Positions 10,900-22,489 are shown, counted from the first letter of the stretch. The stretch is 64,000 bases of DNA from Adiantum capillus-veneris (GCA_014529385.2 CM043967.1:126827182-126891181), one strand, 5' to 3'. Program-made: numbers and translations. Notes: generated from the sequence alone by a model not told the origin.

Positions 10900-11250
10900 T
10901 GAAAGCTTGCTTATGTACAATGGTTATGGTGTTATCCGACTCCTTAGCATCTACGTACATATCTTTTTCCCTGTACCTAAAGTAGATTTGTCTTCAGGGA
11001 ATTTAACATTCGAAGCCATGCAATCAAACCATGGTGCCCCGAGGATTACATCCTCATGCTTGAGTGGAGAGATGAAGAAATCCTCCTTGTCCACATAGAT
11101 TCAAGCTTCACCATTCAGTGAGTACTTTGTCTTTGGCATTGCTAGCCAAAAATTGCTTCATGATGGAAGCTCTTAAAGCTTTCCAAGTTCGTGGAGATTC
11201 ACCGTTTGCTCATAGGCTAGACCACCATTTCCAGGAGGACTTTTGAAAAT
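10900..11250 (-). pseudogene. Gag C-terminal and protease C-terminal scraps
   Basis: Minus-strand translation of about 11,110-10,960 gives EDFFISPLKHEDVILGAPWF, the C-terminal ILGxxW signature of a retropepsin. 11,250-11,110 gives gag-like WKQFLASNAKDK. An internal deletion joins gag to the end of protease: no DTG/DSG active site and no zinc knuckle remain. Confidence 0.55.
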
Positions 11251-11256
11251 GCATGG

Positions 11257-12135
11257 CTACATGATGTATCTTAGAGGACTCCATGAGCCCTCGTCTTCAA
11301 ACACTACATCCAATTGTTGTATAGAATCCAAGACTTTGTCCATAGCACCAAATGTGCCATCGTAGGTAAGGAAAGAGAGGTTTTTTCCTCCCTCTTTGAA
11401 CTTTGTGAGTTTGGACGACCTTTTCCAGGTGGCATAGGATTTCCTATGGCATCTTCTCTTGGGCGGTTTGAGAGCTGCACCATCACTTTCTTCAGAAGAG
11501 GAAGAGGATGAGGAGTATGGAGAAGAGGGTGACCTCTTTCTCGCTTTTTTCTTCCCTTGTTCCTCCTCTTCTACACCATTACTTTCTTCAAAAGAGGAAG
11601 AGTATGAGGAAGATGGAGAAGAGGGTGGCCTCTTTCTTGTCTTTCTCTTCTCTTGTTTCCTCTCTTCCCTCTTTGAATTATGGAGAAGAGGAGTATGCAA
11701 TGGTCTTCTCCATTTAGGGGGTGTTGGAGAGCGTTTTGCCCGCCGTCTTCGTGGAGCCATTTCCGTTGAGGTGGTAGGAGACTCGCTTCTTTCTTGTTCT
11801 TTCGGTGGGGGCTCTACCATTGAAACTTGGGCTCTCCTTTGAGATGGATATGCCTCATGGAGTAGTAAGTTTTTGAGCCCTTCATACGGATCCTCCTCTT
11901 CCTTCCTTATCAGAGAGAGTCCTCTTTTGGAATTCTCACCAGGAGATTTCCTAGGTACTCTCTCTTCTTGGTGGGGAGTTTGGAGAATACCATGGGTGCA
12001 CAATCGTTGTAGCACTTCACCTTGGAGGGATGGATTTCCTAGGACTTGTTGAAGCCTAGAAACAAGATAGTTTACAAGCATAGGGGCATCATTAGTTGCT
12101 CTATCATTAGCAAAATCAAAGCTATCAACATTCAT
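11257..12135 (-). pseudogene. Gag N-terminal region with RS/SE-rich tandem repeat
   Basis: A 292-codon open segment starting at an ATG 425 bases after the primer site. It ends in a recognisable gag start (KFKEGGKNLSFLTYDGTF, then AMDKVLDSIQQL). Before this is a very basic, serine-rich stretch in which a 32-codon unit (KRPPSSP...EESNGVEEEE, then KRSPSSP...EESDG) occurs twice, seen in DNA as a ~96-bp period from 11,490 to 11,586. Basic and Ser/Glu-rich gag tails are common in plant chromoviruses and are thought to bind nucleic acid. The frame is cut at 11,257, before the capsid domain is complete. Confidence 0.65.
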
Positions 12136-12558
12136 TTCAATCTCTTTACCTTGTTAGCCATACTAGCAAATTTTAGATGTAAACTTTACTTGTAATTTGG
12201 AACTTCAAGCCCTAGCTGCTACTCATCTTTACCTTCAAAGATAATCACTCGAGCATCTACACCCATGGCTCGAGTATTATTAATTGCAAGGAACAGAAGA
12301 GAGGGTTTCCCACAGCCGAGATAGCACCGGTTCCTGTCAAGCTTCTAATAGCTTAATAATGGTTAAGCCATAGGCAAGCCCCGTAGGACTCCATTATTAA
12401 GACAATAGCTCTTGACGGTATCCCCGTTAACTTCATAATGCAGGCATGCTTCAAGGATGAAAAATCCCTATTCTACTTACTCTTTTTCAATTAGTAACAC
12501 CAACCATTTGTAGCAAGCTTGAGGACCTCTCTTCTTGAGCAAGAAAAGAGAAACCAAT
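12136..12558 (-). other. 5' leader of the chromovirus-like element
   Basis: The non-coding interval between the primer site and the gag ATG on the minus strand. Nothing else seen. Confidence 0.5.
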
Positions 12559-12559
12559 A

Positions 12560-12572
12560 GCTCAGATACCAA
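12560..12572 (-). promoter_or_regulatory. tRNA-Met-type primer-binding site (minus strand)
   Basis: AGCTCAGATACCA on the plus strand is the reverse complement of TGGTATCTGAGCT, one or two changes from the plant initiator-tRNA-Met primer site. The LTR starting TGTAACAT begins one base further on at 12,573. Confidence 0.7.
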
Positions 12573-14050
12573 TGTAACATTTAATGCACTAGTAACTTGT
12601 GTATAGTGGAAAATGATAACATAGTGGGCATTTCATTAAGAACAAGTTCCTAATGAGCATAGAGTGAGTACTTGGTTGGAGAAAACAACATAACAATTAC
12701 ACCTAGCTAGTTTGGCATAGACAATACTTGAAAAGAGAGAGAAATAGAAGAATTGACAGTAGTTGAGGACCGGATTTACATGGATCCGGCCCCCCCTTAC
12801 AGAAAGGCTTTGTATTATAGCTTCTCCCATCAAGGGAGACTTTTGTACAATACAATCTTTGCGTTCCTTGACAAAACTCGTTGGTGCAATGAATATGGAA
12901 GCTTCATGCACCAAATTATGCTTGAAAAAGACATCTAATGGGCCTAGCCTCAGTCCCACAACCTCACACACCTTCAAAGATGGTGAGAGCTAGCAGGGAA
13001 TGAGGAAAGATGAAGAGGAAGAAGATGTATCTTATGAGAAAGAAGTATTATCCTCACATAATCACTCTTATAGCATATCTTACCTTAGTAATTAGCATGG
13101 TAGAGGAGATGAGCATGCCATTGAAGCTTGGCTCTTGGTTGGATTTGCATTCCATAGCCAAGAGTTGTTGGTGTAGGCCTCTACTTCTCAATGCTTGGAG
13201 AAGGAGATGAAGTTCTTTCTCAACACATGAGTTGTATGTGTAGAGAAAAATTAGTTACCCTAGAAATGCCAACTCTCTCTCTTCTTGGTTGACCCCTCTT
13301 CCCATTTTCTCTTGATGGCTTCCCATTGGCTCCTACAAAGCTTAGCCAATAGCAATTAAGAAAGCATAGTTGATAGTCTTATGGCAAGTATCCCCCTTTC
13401 CCTTATTGTGAGATCGTTAGGTAATTAAAATAGTTTATTTAGTCTCTCATTGGACCTTTTAGTCTTCTAGCCAATAGGAATCAAGCAAGCCATTCGGCTA
13501 ATGGATGCTCAGTGGACCCCTTGGTAGACTATCCAGTAGTCTTCTAGGGAGCTTAATTTGTCTTGGTTATTTTATCAAGCATTTTTAAATTGATTATACT
13601 AATTTTACTCTAGTCTTATTCTTATTGGGCGACCTCTATGGCCATACAATAGGATTTGAGGGGAGATTGGGGGCATCTTGGCTAGGAGCTTGTCATGTAT
13701 CCATTATTCCCTTTGTGTAAATGGGAGAGCTTGGGATTGTGTGTGGTTGGGTTTCTCTCTCTTCTCCTATCTTTAGGGATCGCCCCTCCTTCCTAGGGAT
13801 GTGGGAAGACGTTTTGGTCTTCCCATAACCATCCAATATTTCCCACTGTTGGCCATTAGACATTTTAATTAAATTTTGGAACCTTAGCCTATGGAAGTCT
13901 CAATGGAGCTAAACCTTAGGTCTTTTAAGCTCTATTGATACACATTGCTCTTTTGCATATTGTCCCCCTTTGGATCCCTATTTGCCCTCCTTTGGGTCCC
14001 TGCTGAGGCTGGTCTAGCAGCCATGCCAATATTCTAGCTTTTCCTCCCCT
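12573..14050 (-). repeat. 5' LTR of the chromovirus-like element (right end approximate)
   Basis: Starts TGTAACATTTAATGC directly beside the primer site. About 12,790-13,430 reappears at 53,285-53,945 in the same orientation, showing it is dispersed. The outer end could not be fixed; ~14,050 is a guess from where the sequence character changes. Frames inside are not genes. Confidence 0.6.
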
Positions 14051-14590
14051 GGTAACTCCCCATATTAAATGATCAGTTTAACGTGCGAAAATCATTTGAA
14101 AGAATTAGATATTAGTTTTTATAACACAATATCTAACGGTTGATATTAGATGAACATATATAAGATCTTGCTATTAATAATAAAGAAACCTCTCTTTATA
14201 AACTCTCACACACACACACACTCACATGGGTTCATTGAGTGACTCATGTGAGAAAGAGTAGCATTGGCCCCAATGTTCTCATCACTATTCTTCTCCACTC
14301 TCTATCATTCTCATATGTTTGCATAGCACTCCATTACCATAGGAGCACACAACGTGTTCTCTCATGCTCTCTTGCTTTCTCATTCGCGGGCCAAAGCATG
14401 TATTGGTGGTCCAAAAAGTGGTGCCTTGGACACTACTTTGATAGCAAATTAAGGATCCCAATTTAATGTGTCTCGTAAGAACATAGCAATTATGTTGTAT
14501 ATCATTGGAAAGCTTTTGACAAGGAGAATCCAAAATTGCAATGTCTGCAAAAGTTTGATAAGATGTGCAAAAATTTTGAAAACATAAGGG
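14051..14590. other. Gene-free stretch
   Basis: AT-rich with a short CA repeat near 14,207-14,225. It may hold U3 of the LTR to the left. A TTTATAAA near 14,193 could be its TATA box on the minus strand, but this is not supported further. Confidence 0.3.
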
Positions 14591-15085
14591 AGACAATGTG
14601 GTAGAGTCAACAAGGTGGGAGACAGTCATGTGGAACATTTGGCATCCAAAGTGGCCGCATGGAATGAAGGTTTTCTTATGGAGGTGTTATGGGGAGCTCT
14701 CCCAACCGGGGTCAAGATCTGCATCAGGGGAATTGGTCCAAATAGGTACTTGGAATGTAGAACAGCTTCTAAAGACCTCCCCCACCGTTTTAAGGAATTC
14801 CCGACAATATGTGACCTTGCTGGAAATATTTTCGAATGGGCCCAAAAGACCTTAAAAATAGAATTTTTCAAGAATGTTCTATTTGTAGGAGGGAAGGTGT
14901 TTAAGAGCCATGCTCTGCTCATCGCAACTCAAATTTTGAGATTTTGCTACTTTAAACATGTGTGGAAGGCAAAGAAATGCTTGATCTTTGAGAACACTAT
15001 GGAAGTTGCTAAGTTCACAGAGATAATCCAAGAAAGCAAGGGGATTATCATTTCCATTGGGAAACACGTGGACTCTGATAAGTAG
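14591..15085 (+). pseudogene. LINE ORF2 C-terminal fragment (zf-RVT region)
   Basis: Two overlapping frames together give the zinc-binding domain found after the RT of plant LINEs: MKVFLWRCYGEL (frame of 14,598), then LPTGVKICIRGI, PHRFKEFPTICDLAGNIFEW and the linker HVWKAKKCLIFENTMEVAKF (frame of 14,615). A +1 shift near 14,690 joins them. One Cys of the zinc-binding set seems lost. The upstream endonuclease and RT are absent, as expected for a truncated non-LTR element. The second frame alone is 156 codons and could be mistaken for a gene. Confidence 0.6.
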
Positions 15086-15234
15086 AACATGACCCTAGAT
15101 GATTGACCTAAATGGGTAATGATGAGGACCCATCCATCATTGATCACTTGAAGATGTCATGGCTTGTGGGGCGAGCGTGACAGTAATCTATAATTCTATG
15201 ATTTTGCTAATATAATCTACTCACCATTGTGAGT

Positions 15235-15263
15235 TTTTTTTTTTTTTGGGGGGGGGGGGGGGG
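15235..15263. repeat. Homopolymer tract T(n)G(n)
   Basis: About 13 T followed by about 16 G, shortly downstream of the LINE fragment. Assembly length here is uncertain. Confidence 0.9.
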
Positions 15264-16020
15264 AAGTGAAAATTTTTCACCGTATCCTACTTTTTGCTTA
15301 GCCAACCACCAAAAAGTGAAATAGTGGTACCACCAATACATGCTTTCACCCTCTTGTCACTCATATGGTTATTTCCAATCAAATAGTACGAATGATAGGA
15401 ATTTTTTAATATGAGAAAACGATTTTTCCCATAAGCTTCACTAGGTTGTTGATCACATGGTATGGTTATCCTAGCCTGTTTCCTAGACATAGGGTTAGGT
15501 ACAAAATATTGTGTTTTCCTTATTTTGTTGACCTATCATCAACATTTATATAGCCTTGCTCATTACTATCACTAAGTGTAAGTTATCCAAGTTCACTTTG
15601 GTCTTATAGATTTATTGGTAGCCATCAAGCTTATCAAAATCAAGAAGAAGCTTCCACCTATGAGAATAGTTGACAAAATAAAGAAGGAAAAAAACAACAG
15701 ACATACAAAACTAGGTTCCATATTATTTTGTTTGTTGAGCCCAATGGAATACCAACTATCTATAGGAAAACTTGGACAGTATGATTAGATATTGATATAT
15801 GCTACACATTTCACATAGTTTTTCTTTTTCTTTTTTTGCAAAACTCACAATTTTGACTGGATGTTTTGAATTCTTCCACATGAAATGTACAAAGAAACCT
15901 CAAGCTTGTGTAGAGCCTTTAGGAATCTTGTAATAAATTGAAAAACTATGTGGACTCATCAACAGGCAAACCGCTATCCATGTCTTAATCAGCCCACTTC
16001 AGATAATATTTACAGTCCTT
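15264..16020. other. Gene-free AT-rich stretch
   Basis: No coding frame or recognised repeat. Poly-pyrimidine near 15,820 and short A/T runs only. Confidence 0.4.
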
Positions 16021-16199
16021 ATATACATTACAAAGGGGGTCAAGCCAACTATACAAGCTCCGTATAAAGGGGGTATATGGGTTCTTTAAAATTTGTAGAT
16101 AAGGGGTTGGGTTAGTGTTATGGGGTCCGTAGATAGAGGGTTTTTCCCATATGGTTGCAAGTGCGTGACATCCCCCTGAGTATAAGTGAATCCCCCAAG
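16021..16199 (-). mobile_element. MITE copy 3, truncated
   Basis: Ends on the right with AATCCCCCAAG, the same terminal sequence as the intact MITE at 16,617-16,862. On the minus strand its interior follows the copy at 36.4-36.66 kb: CACGC..., AAAACCC, CCCCTTATCTACAAATTTT, then AAGAACCCATATACCCCC. The opposite terminal repeat was not found, so it is truncated or diverged. Confidence 0.5.
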
Positions 16200-16616
16200 A
16201 GAGGGGGTTGAGGAGACAAGTGATTATAGGTTGATGGACCTACTATACCAAGCAAAGCAATTGTCTAAGTTTACCTATGTGAAAGATATGTTTAATGTTC
16301 CCTTTTGACCTAGAGAGTTTTTTGGAAGGCCTCAACAATAAAATTTCTTGACTATTAAAAGGTTTTTGTTGAGCTTATTAGGGAGCATAAGGTTGACAAC
16401 TTTGTACACTTTAATGATATTTTCAAAGCATGCAATTTAACTCCAAGCACAGGCTCCAAGAAGTTGGCATTACTCCAAGATGATTGAAAAAGGTTCCATA
16501 ACCCCTCTGAGTAGCATGGAAAGCATGATTGTAAGCTTGTGATTGAAGGCATTGCAGTTTTTCTCTTTTTGACTCTTATTCCAATAGAGGAAGGAGAGTC
16601 CAAATCTCTGCAAATC

Positions 16617-16862
16617 CTTGGGGGATGCCTGCACCTTTAAGAAATTATTCATATAACATGCGTTCACCCCCTTTACTTGTATGCTTAAGGTAATAAAATG
16701 ACCCCTTTTTCTTCAAAAACTTACGGGGTTTTCTCGTAAATCTATTAAAAATTCCCTTCTATTAATATAATCCTGTTAAAATTTTAAAATTTTGGCAATT
16801 ATAAAACCCATTCATTTGAACTCACATAGTAACTTACATATCTAAGAGGTAAATCCCCCAAG
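16617..16862. mobile_element. 246-bp MITE, 10-bp perfect TIR, 8-bp perfect TSD
   Basis: CTTGGGGGAT at 16,617-16,626 is the exact inverted complement of ATCCCCCAAG at 16,853-16,862. The bases outside are TGCAAATC on both sides (16,609-16,616 and 16,863-16,870), a perfect 8-bp target-site duplication. The 246-bp AT-rich interior has no ORF. An 8-bp duplication is typical of the hAT superfamily, though these termini lack the usual hAT CAGGG form, so the superfamily is unsettled. The sequence resembles 36.40-36.66 kb in inverted orientation and, in part, 16.02-16.20 kb. This is the cleanest DNA-transposon insertion in the window. Confidence 0.85.
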
Positions 16863-16870
16863 TGCAAATC

Positions 16871-18478
16871 ACAGCAGCTATGAATGTCCAATATATGGAG
16901 GAAACACCTGAAGATTTCAAAGAGTACATGGAGAGGCTTCAAAGCAAAGAGATCTTGGATGTTGTAGAGTTCAAGGCAAGGAACATCACCAAGTTAGAGG
17001 AGCCCATCCATATTCCAAAGGAAGAGCTTGATCCCTTTGTTGTGCACAACAACCATGCCCACTACAAGATAAACAATAAGGAATCTTTGCTGCCACACAG
17101 GATATACAAAAACTCTTTGATTTAAGAGAGGACTACTGTCTTACTATTTTGGTAGTGGAAAAATCATGATAAAGGATTTTTGGACTACGATAAACTATGC
17201 CCATTATCATTGCTTGATACAGATTTCAATTTTTTTTTTAATGAATCCCATATGGAGAGCATGTACGAAAAGTTGTTCAAATCTTTGAAGAGCAAGGGCT
17301 TCCCACAAATGAGAAGTTTCAACAAATTCATAATAATTTGAAGATTGAACACATGGGCAACGAAGTTCCAAGAGAGAGCAAAGAGAATAAACAAGCTTTT
17401 CCATTGACCTTTGGAAAGAGTACCTTTTTGAAGATGATGAAAACCCTAAGGTACAATGGTAAAATAGAATTTTTGCAAGCACATTATTTAGGCCAGTGAA
17501 ATCTCAGTGAAACTTCATTTCATTTAATTGATTTGTGGGGTACTTTTGAACAGATTGATCTTCTAGATCCTGACAAGTTGAGGGAGAGGGAAGGGCTTCA
17601 AGTCTTTGGATCTAAAGAGGGATCAGGTTTGGGCCATAGCGTTGGGAAGCTCAACAAGGACACAATAGCTATTTACCACAGGTAGCTTTCCCAATCACCC
17701 ACTCTCCCCATACTTGCACTAGTCTCTATGTCAAGTATGGTAAGTTCGCATCCAATACGACTTGGAGTGGAAAAAATTATACTTCTTGAGAAGCAAGAGC
17801 CCTTAGAGTTTTTGGACTTACTCCAAGATTTATGGGCTCAAGAAGTGCATACTTTGTCCGTTAGCATATATGCCACGAGCAAATGCTAGCATAGAGAGAA
17901 CTAAACCAGCATACCAAAATGTTGGCCAAGGATGTAGCTTGACCTGCACATGCATGGAAGAAAATAGATGGTTGTCAATCACCTACTTGACCTTTTAAGA
18001 CAATAGCTACTTGATGAAATCAAATCCAAACATCCTACATGCTTGTGATTGCAATACAACCTACAACATTCATGCTACAAAAATAAAGACCAAAAGTCTT
18101 CAAATCACCTCAAAACTCATAGGGGCTAATCTACTTACCTAGAGGTCACTACCTTATGGACTTTGACCCTATGTCCTACTCATAACCACTTGGTGCAGCA
18201 AACACATATGAAAGCATGCACTCTATTACAAGTCACCAACTCTTGGCTTGTATGATCCTAATGTGTAGCTCTACTTGATGTGAACCTACTAGTATCAAAA
18301 ACTCAAAAAACAGACACACAGTTTGCGAGATAACTCACTCAGAAGCTCATGAAAGCTCGCCTCGCAATGGAACCAGAACTTCACAAGATTTGTGTTGGTG
18401 TGCAACCCTCATCGTTGATGACTCGTTGATGGTGTTGGCTTCACAATGGCAGCTCTGTAGTGCATGTAGTGGAGAGAT

Positions 18479-18483
<5 letters not shown>
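16871..18483. other. Gene-free stretch with one short unrecognised frame
   Basis: An 87-codon open frame (plus, 16,862-17,125) starts inside the MITE end and duplication and reads MEETPEDFKEYMERLQSKE..., hydrophilic and Glu/Lys-rich. I do not recognise it. It could be the tail of an older coding segment that the MITE entered. The rest has no coding signal. Confidence 0.3.

Positions 18484-18541
<58 letters not shown>
18484..18541. repeat. (CT)n microsatellite
   Basis: About 58 bases of uninterrupted CT. The minus-strand frame across it is a low-complexity artefact. Confidence 0.95.
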
Positions 18542-18545
<4 letters not shown>

Positions 18546-19487
18546 CACAGACGCGACACATAGTCAATGCAAAGATTGATTAATTCAAAAGTCTCCTTAG
18601 AGTTACAAAACTTTGGCTTATATACATGCCTCTTGAGGGGTACATTCCCATCAAAATAATCTCTGAAATCTATCAAAATTAGTTATTACAAAAAATTGAT
18701 GATTTTTCTCAGTGTTCCATCAGTTAACACTCCCGTCCTCCATGTCCATGTTGTCCTTGACATGACTGGTCCATTTCTTTGTCTGGTCTTTAGTCTGTTC
18801 CTTTACTCAATAGAACCTGGGTGGCTTAATCACCTTCAAGTAAGATTCATATTTTGTTGATGCTCACCATTGGTCCAAAAATCTTGATGTCATGTGAAAA
18901 CTCCAATGTAGAAAAACTCTTCAAAGGCTTGCATGTGGAGACTAGTTAAGAACATCAACCTTTGGTAAAAGTGGTGTAGCACTTGTGGTGAGGGTTGAGT
19001 GGAGAAGTCATAATCCAATTTGAGGAGAGTGTCGACAGTTGACAGTAGATTTGAGTCCATAGCTTTGTGCAGTGCGAACACCTTGATGCAGGCTAGCAGT
19101 GTTTTGCATATCTTTTTGAGCATTATTCACGTCAAATCAAGAGGGCTAATGAAGAGCTTAATGGTGCTCGTTAGGATTTTCACCATATAAGTCCCACTTA
19201 TTCTCTCTCCTTCTTTGGGTGGTGGGAGTTTAGGGTAATTCATCCAGGTTGGATGCTTCTCTAAAATCGTTGAATGGTCCTTCCACGTTCTCATCTTCGG
19301 TACTCAATAGTAAGAGATATCATCTTTGATAGACTTTGGAGCATCAACCAAACATACTAGGTATGCCGGGTACTTTGTGAGCTAGCCTTTTCTCCACCTT
19401 AGTTGTTGTGAATCTACTATTCTCTTGGATACTGCTTGATCTATCTAGATAGGAGTGTCTTTGTTTAGCGAGGATGGAAGTTTAGTT
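18542..19487. other. Stretch 3' of the gag-pro element with no RT found
   Basis: Read on the minus strand this follows the protease of the 19.5-26.1 kb element, where RT would be expected. I see no RT, RNase H or integrase motif in any frame. Either the element is naturally gag-pro only or its pol was deleted. Confidence 0.4.
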
Positions 19488-20039
19488 TCAACCGAAGAGA
19501 TCAAACTCTTGGATGGGTGTTTTCAAGACATCTCTATAAGTGTGATCTTTTAGATTTACTCTTGTTATAGATCCCACTTGCTTCAAGTACAAATAGTTGT
19601 TTCCCCAATCTTGGATAAGCTGTACCTGTCGCATGAAAGGTCTTCCCAATATGATTTCATAGTTGAGTCTCTTCCCAAAGTCTACTATGGAAAAAGTATG
19701 TTGATATTCAATTCCACAGGAATTGACTATCACTTTTTCAAGCAGCCCTAAAGGTCTCTCAATATGTCCGTCAGTCAACTGCAATTTCATTCGAGTTTGT
19801 CTAATGGCTGGCTGTCCCCAAGATTCCCATACTGCTTTAGTGGCTATGTCTATGCCAGCTCCACTATCTAGTATTGCCATGTTTTCAATGTCATTATATT
19901 TCACGGGGAGGGTGGTGTTTCCTTCCTCTCCTTTATAATATTCCCCAACTTTGTTCATGGGAACATATCGAATCTCTTTATTGTCCATTTCATTTTTTAA
20001 TTTTTCCATCTTTTTTGAGATTAATCCCGTTATCCCCAC
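19488..20039 (-). pseudogene. Retropepsin-like aspartic protease
   Basis: A 183-codon open frame. The active site reads MAILDSGAGIDIATKAVW with D-S-G intact; the second strand has KLQLTDGHIERPLG, and the C-terminal signature is YEIILGRPFMRQVQLIQDW. This is a full-length single-domain retropepsin fold by motif order, which in a retroelement cleaves the Gag-Pol polyprotein. The ATG used is the first in the frame; the natural product would be a polyprotein continuing from 20,087-20,485. The frame ends at IQEFDLFG and no RT follows. Confidence 0.75.
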
Positions 20040-20086
20040 CTTCTCTAGGATTTTCTATAAATCATGCCATAAGTATGGTCTAAGTT

Positions 20087-20914
20087 TTAACAGTTCTCCC
20101 AAGGTAAGAGTGCATTGATGGATGTAGACATGATTGAATGAATGTTGTCCACTTCTAGGGTCTGTTTAGCTCTTTTTACTTGAGTGGTCTTACACACGAT
20201 GGATTCATCTTTGTTATCTCCTAAGTAAGAAGGTAATGTTTTCAAGGTCAATGGTTTCAACATTACTGAAGCTTCAGATCCGCAATCCCCGTACAAGGAT
20301 ACGTTCATATCAGAAGGTAGGTTATTGAACCAGACTTTGTCTATAGGAGCTGCCTTTAGAGTTAGGCTCCCATATAATTGTCCTGGCTGGTCTTCCTCTA
20401 CGAATGGAATTCCATCTAAGGCATCTTCGCTATCAGGCACTATAAGCTCTGGTTTTTTTGTTTCAAGGAGGGGTTCTGCTGCCACCTAGGATTTCTCTTT
20501 AGTGTCTCCTACCACAAGCTCTTCAGGTTTTGCGATACTTTCAATCTTGGGTTTTTGTTTTTCTAGTATTTCTTGCGTGATTCTTACCAATTTTGGATAA
20601 GCTTCCAGCTTAGCTAATTCCATGTCTGGAGAAGGGCAGTTTTTTCATTTGTTTTTCATGTTTTGGCCTACTTTAGGTCCTGCTTGGTAGGCTTCCAAAG
20701 CGGCATTAATAGGCTCAAAAATTTTATCAACCAGAATGGATCCTCCAAATTTCACGGTTGTTTCTTTAAATTGACTTCCAGTTTCTTTCAACTTTTCTTG
20801 GAATAGCTTTTTTGCTTTCTCCTTGATTTCAACCCGTTGTTTTTGTTTTCTCATCTCATATCTTTTGCTTTTGCTTCTTTTGATTCTTTGAGAAGAAACT
20901 TTTATATTTTCCAA
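20087..20914 (-). pseudogene. Gag-pro linker frames
   Basis: Two open pieces. 20,914-20,645 is Lys/Glu-rich and probably coiled-coil (KKLFQEKLKETGSQFKET). 20,485-20,087 begins ETKKPELIVPDSEDALDG and has no recognised domain. Both lie between the zinc-knuckle region and protease on the same strand, so they are best read as interdomain parts of one broken Gag-Pro polyprotein. Confidence 0.5.
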
Positions 20915-21089
20915 ATCATCAGAGGAGTTGTGTTTGTTTTTCTTGGCCTGGGCTCTAGTGATTACCTTGATTGGAACAATCGGTTCACTCTCTTATGAGC
21001 TACTAGGTATCACTTGGACTACGTTTACTATCATTTTACCCTTGTTCAAAGGATTTTTAGGACAATATTTCAAAAAGTCCTCCCTTTTT

Positions 21090-21646
21090 TCAACATTGTA
21101 TGCAATAGGCTTCAAGTGGTTTGAGGTTTTTGTTAGGCTCTGGACATTCGTTTTTCTGATGATCATCAACACCATAGTTATGACAGTTTCCTGTTCTTGG
21201 CTTCATCATGGGTCTTACCATGGAAGGTCTGACACCTTGATTAGCTACATAATACATTGGTGAAAGCTCTGGTGGAGCATAAGACACGGTTTCTTCCATT
21301 GGTGATGGATGAGGATTATACCAATCTCCTTCTACCATTACTATAGATGGACTAGGCTCTGCATATGGTGTAACAAGCACTAATGCTTGCTCATCTATGA
21401 CTCCTTCAGAGTGCATGTACTTTATAGACACTGCATTATGTCATGGATATGGAGGTTGTTATCCCAACACAGGTTAAGGTCTTTCCATACCCATTGGTGG
21501 TCTTTGAGCTTGGGCCATATTAGGCTGATATCTGTACATGGGTTGTCCTTGTGGCCGCATGGACACGTACTGAACATTCCCATCATATTTTGGTCTAAAG
21601 TAGCACTCATGGGTCTCATGGTTGGTCCATTTACCCTCGATTGCAC
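21090..21646 (-). pseudogene. Gag zinc-knuckle region, one Cys lost
   Basis: The frame at 21,431-21,090 contains CHNYGVDDHQKNEC, which has CX2CX4HX4C spacing with the second Cys replaced by Tyr. The upstream frame (21,646-21,422) is Pro/Met-rich. The CCHC knuckle normally binds element RNA during packaging; here zinc binding is probably impaired. Confidence 0.6.
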
Positions 21647-21692
21647 ACCATTTTTTTAACCTAATTGGTTGTCCGTGTTGAGGTATCCCCTG

Positions 21693-22205
21693 TCATGGTC
21701 CCCTCATAGGTGTTTTTTGCATGTTTTTCATCATGTCGTTCATCCTTTTTAGCATATCTTCTATGGTTGAGAGTGGTGTTGCAGCAGCCGTTCCCACTTT
21801 TGCTGGTTTAGTGGATGTTGTTTTCTTGCTTTGGTTATCCTTAGGGACATCTTCTTCGTTGAAAATTTTGCAATTGTCTCCTAAGTCAATAGCATCTGAC
21901 GCACACGCTTCTAGGGTTATGTGCTTTTTACTATAGAGTATAGCATGAAGTTCTTTGTTTAAACGTTCCTCCAGAAACAAAGACACAAGTCGTTCTTCTG
22001 CAAATATCTCCAGCACTTGGCATTTGGTAATGTATTGTTTCATTTGAGTTGCACAATCCCTAACAGACTCACCATGTTTCTGTTTAAAGTTGTAGATTTG
22101 AGCTATCGTATTATGTTTGACCCCGTTTTGGAACAAGCAACTACAAATCCTTGAGCTAATGTGTTCAAGTCCATGATTGACCTTGGTGGAATGTTTTGGA
22201 ACCAT
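21693..22205 (-). pseudogene. Gag capsid region
   Basis: A 170-codon open segment with the pattern of a gypsy capsid domain: FNFKQKHGESVRDCATQM-like text (here YNFKQKHGESVRDC), then MKQYITKCQ, ERLVSLFLEERLNKELHAIL and KKHITLEACASDAIDLGDNC. The C-terminus turns Lys/Thr-rich before the knuckle. Upstream stops near 22,250-22,480 separate it from the 22,490-23,098 frame. Confidence 0.6.
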
Positions 22206-22489
22206 GTTAATGCTTTTTCTTCTAATGTCATTCCAAACCCTTCGAATTGGGTATGGAAATCGAATATACGTTATGCTCTTAGCACTTGCTTAAAGCTTTC
22301 TAATTGGTCGTATGATCCCTTGATCCACTGTATTTTCTAACCCATTTCTAAAAATCAGTTGGTCTGACACAGCTATTTGTTTTAGCTCCCGGTCTTCTGA
22401 CAGTTGGTCCTATTCCAAGTCCTTCAAACGAGTCTGTTGGAAATAGTGACTCGTACAGCCCTGGACTCGCCTTAGTTTCACCCGGTTTT

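Larger units (their letters stand above)
9248..12572 (-). mobile_element. Decayed chromovirus-like Ty3/gypsy element, integrase end missing
   Basis: Read on the minus strand the order is PBS (12,560), gag (12,135-11,257), gag/protease scraps (11,250-10,900), RT (10,592-10,050), RNase H (to 9,570) and the RNase H/integrase junction (9,532-9,248). Frames are interrupted by stops and shifts throughout. The integrase core and 3' LTR are absent: a different LTR-like block begins to the left. RT and RNase H wording (NRFPIPRVEDLFDKL, HNQVVDALSR) fits plant chromoviruses. Confidence 0.8.
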
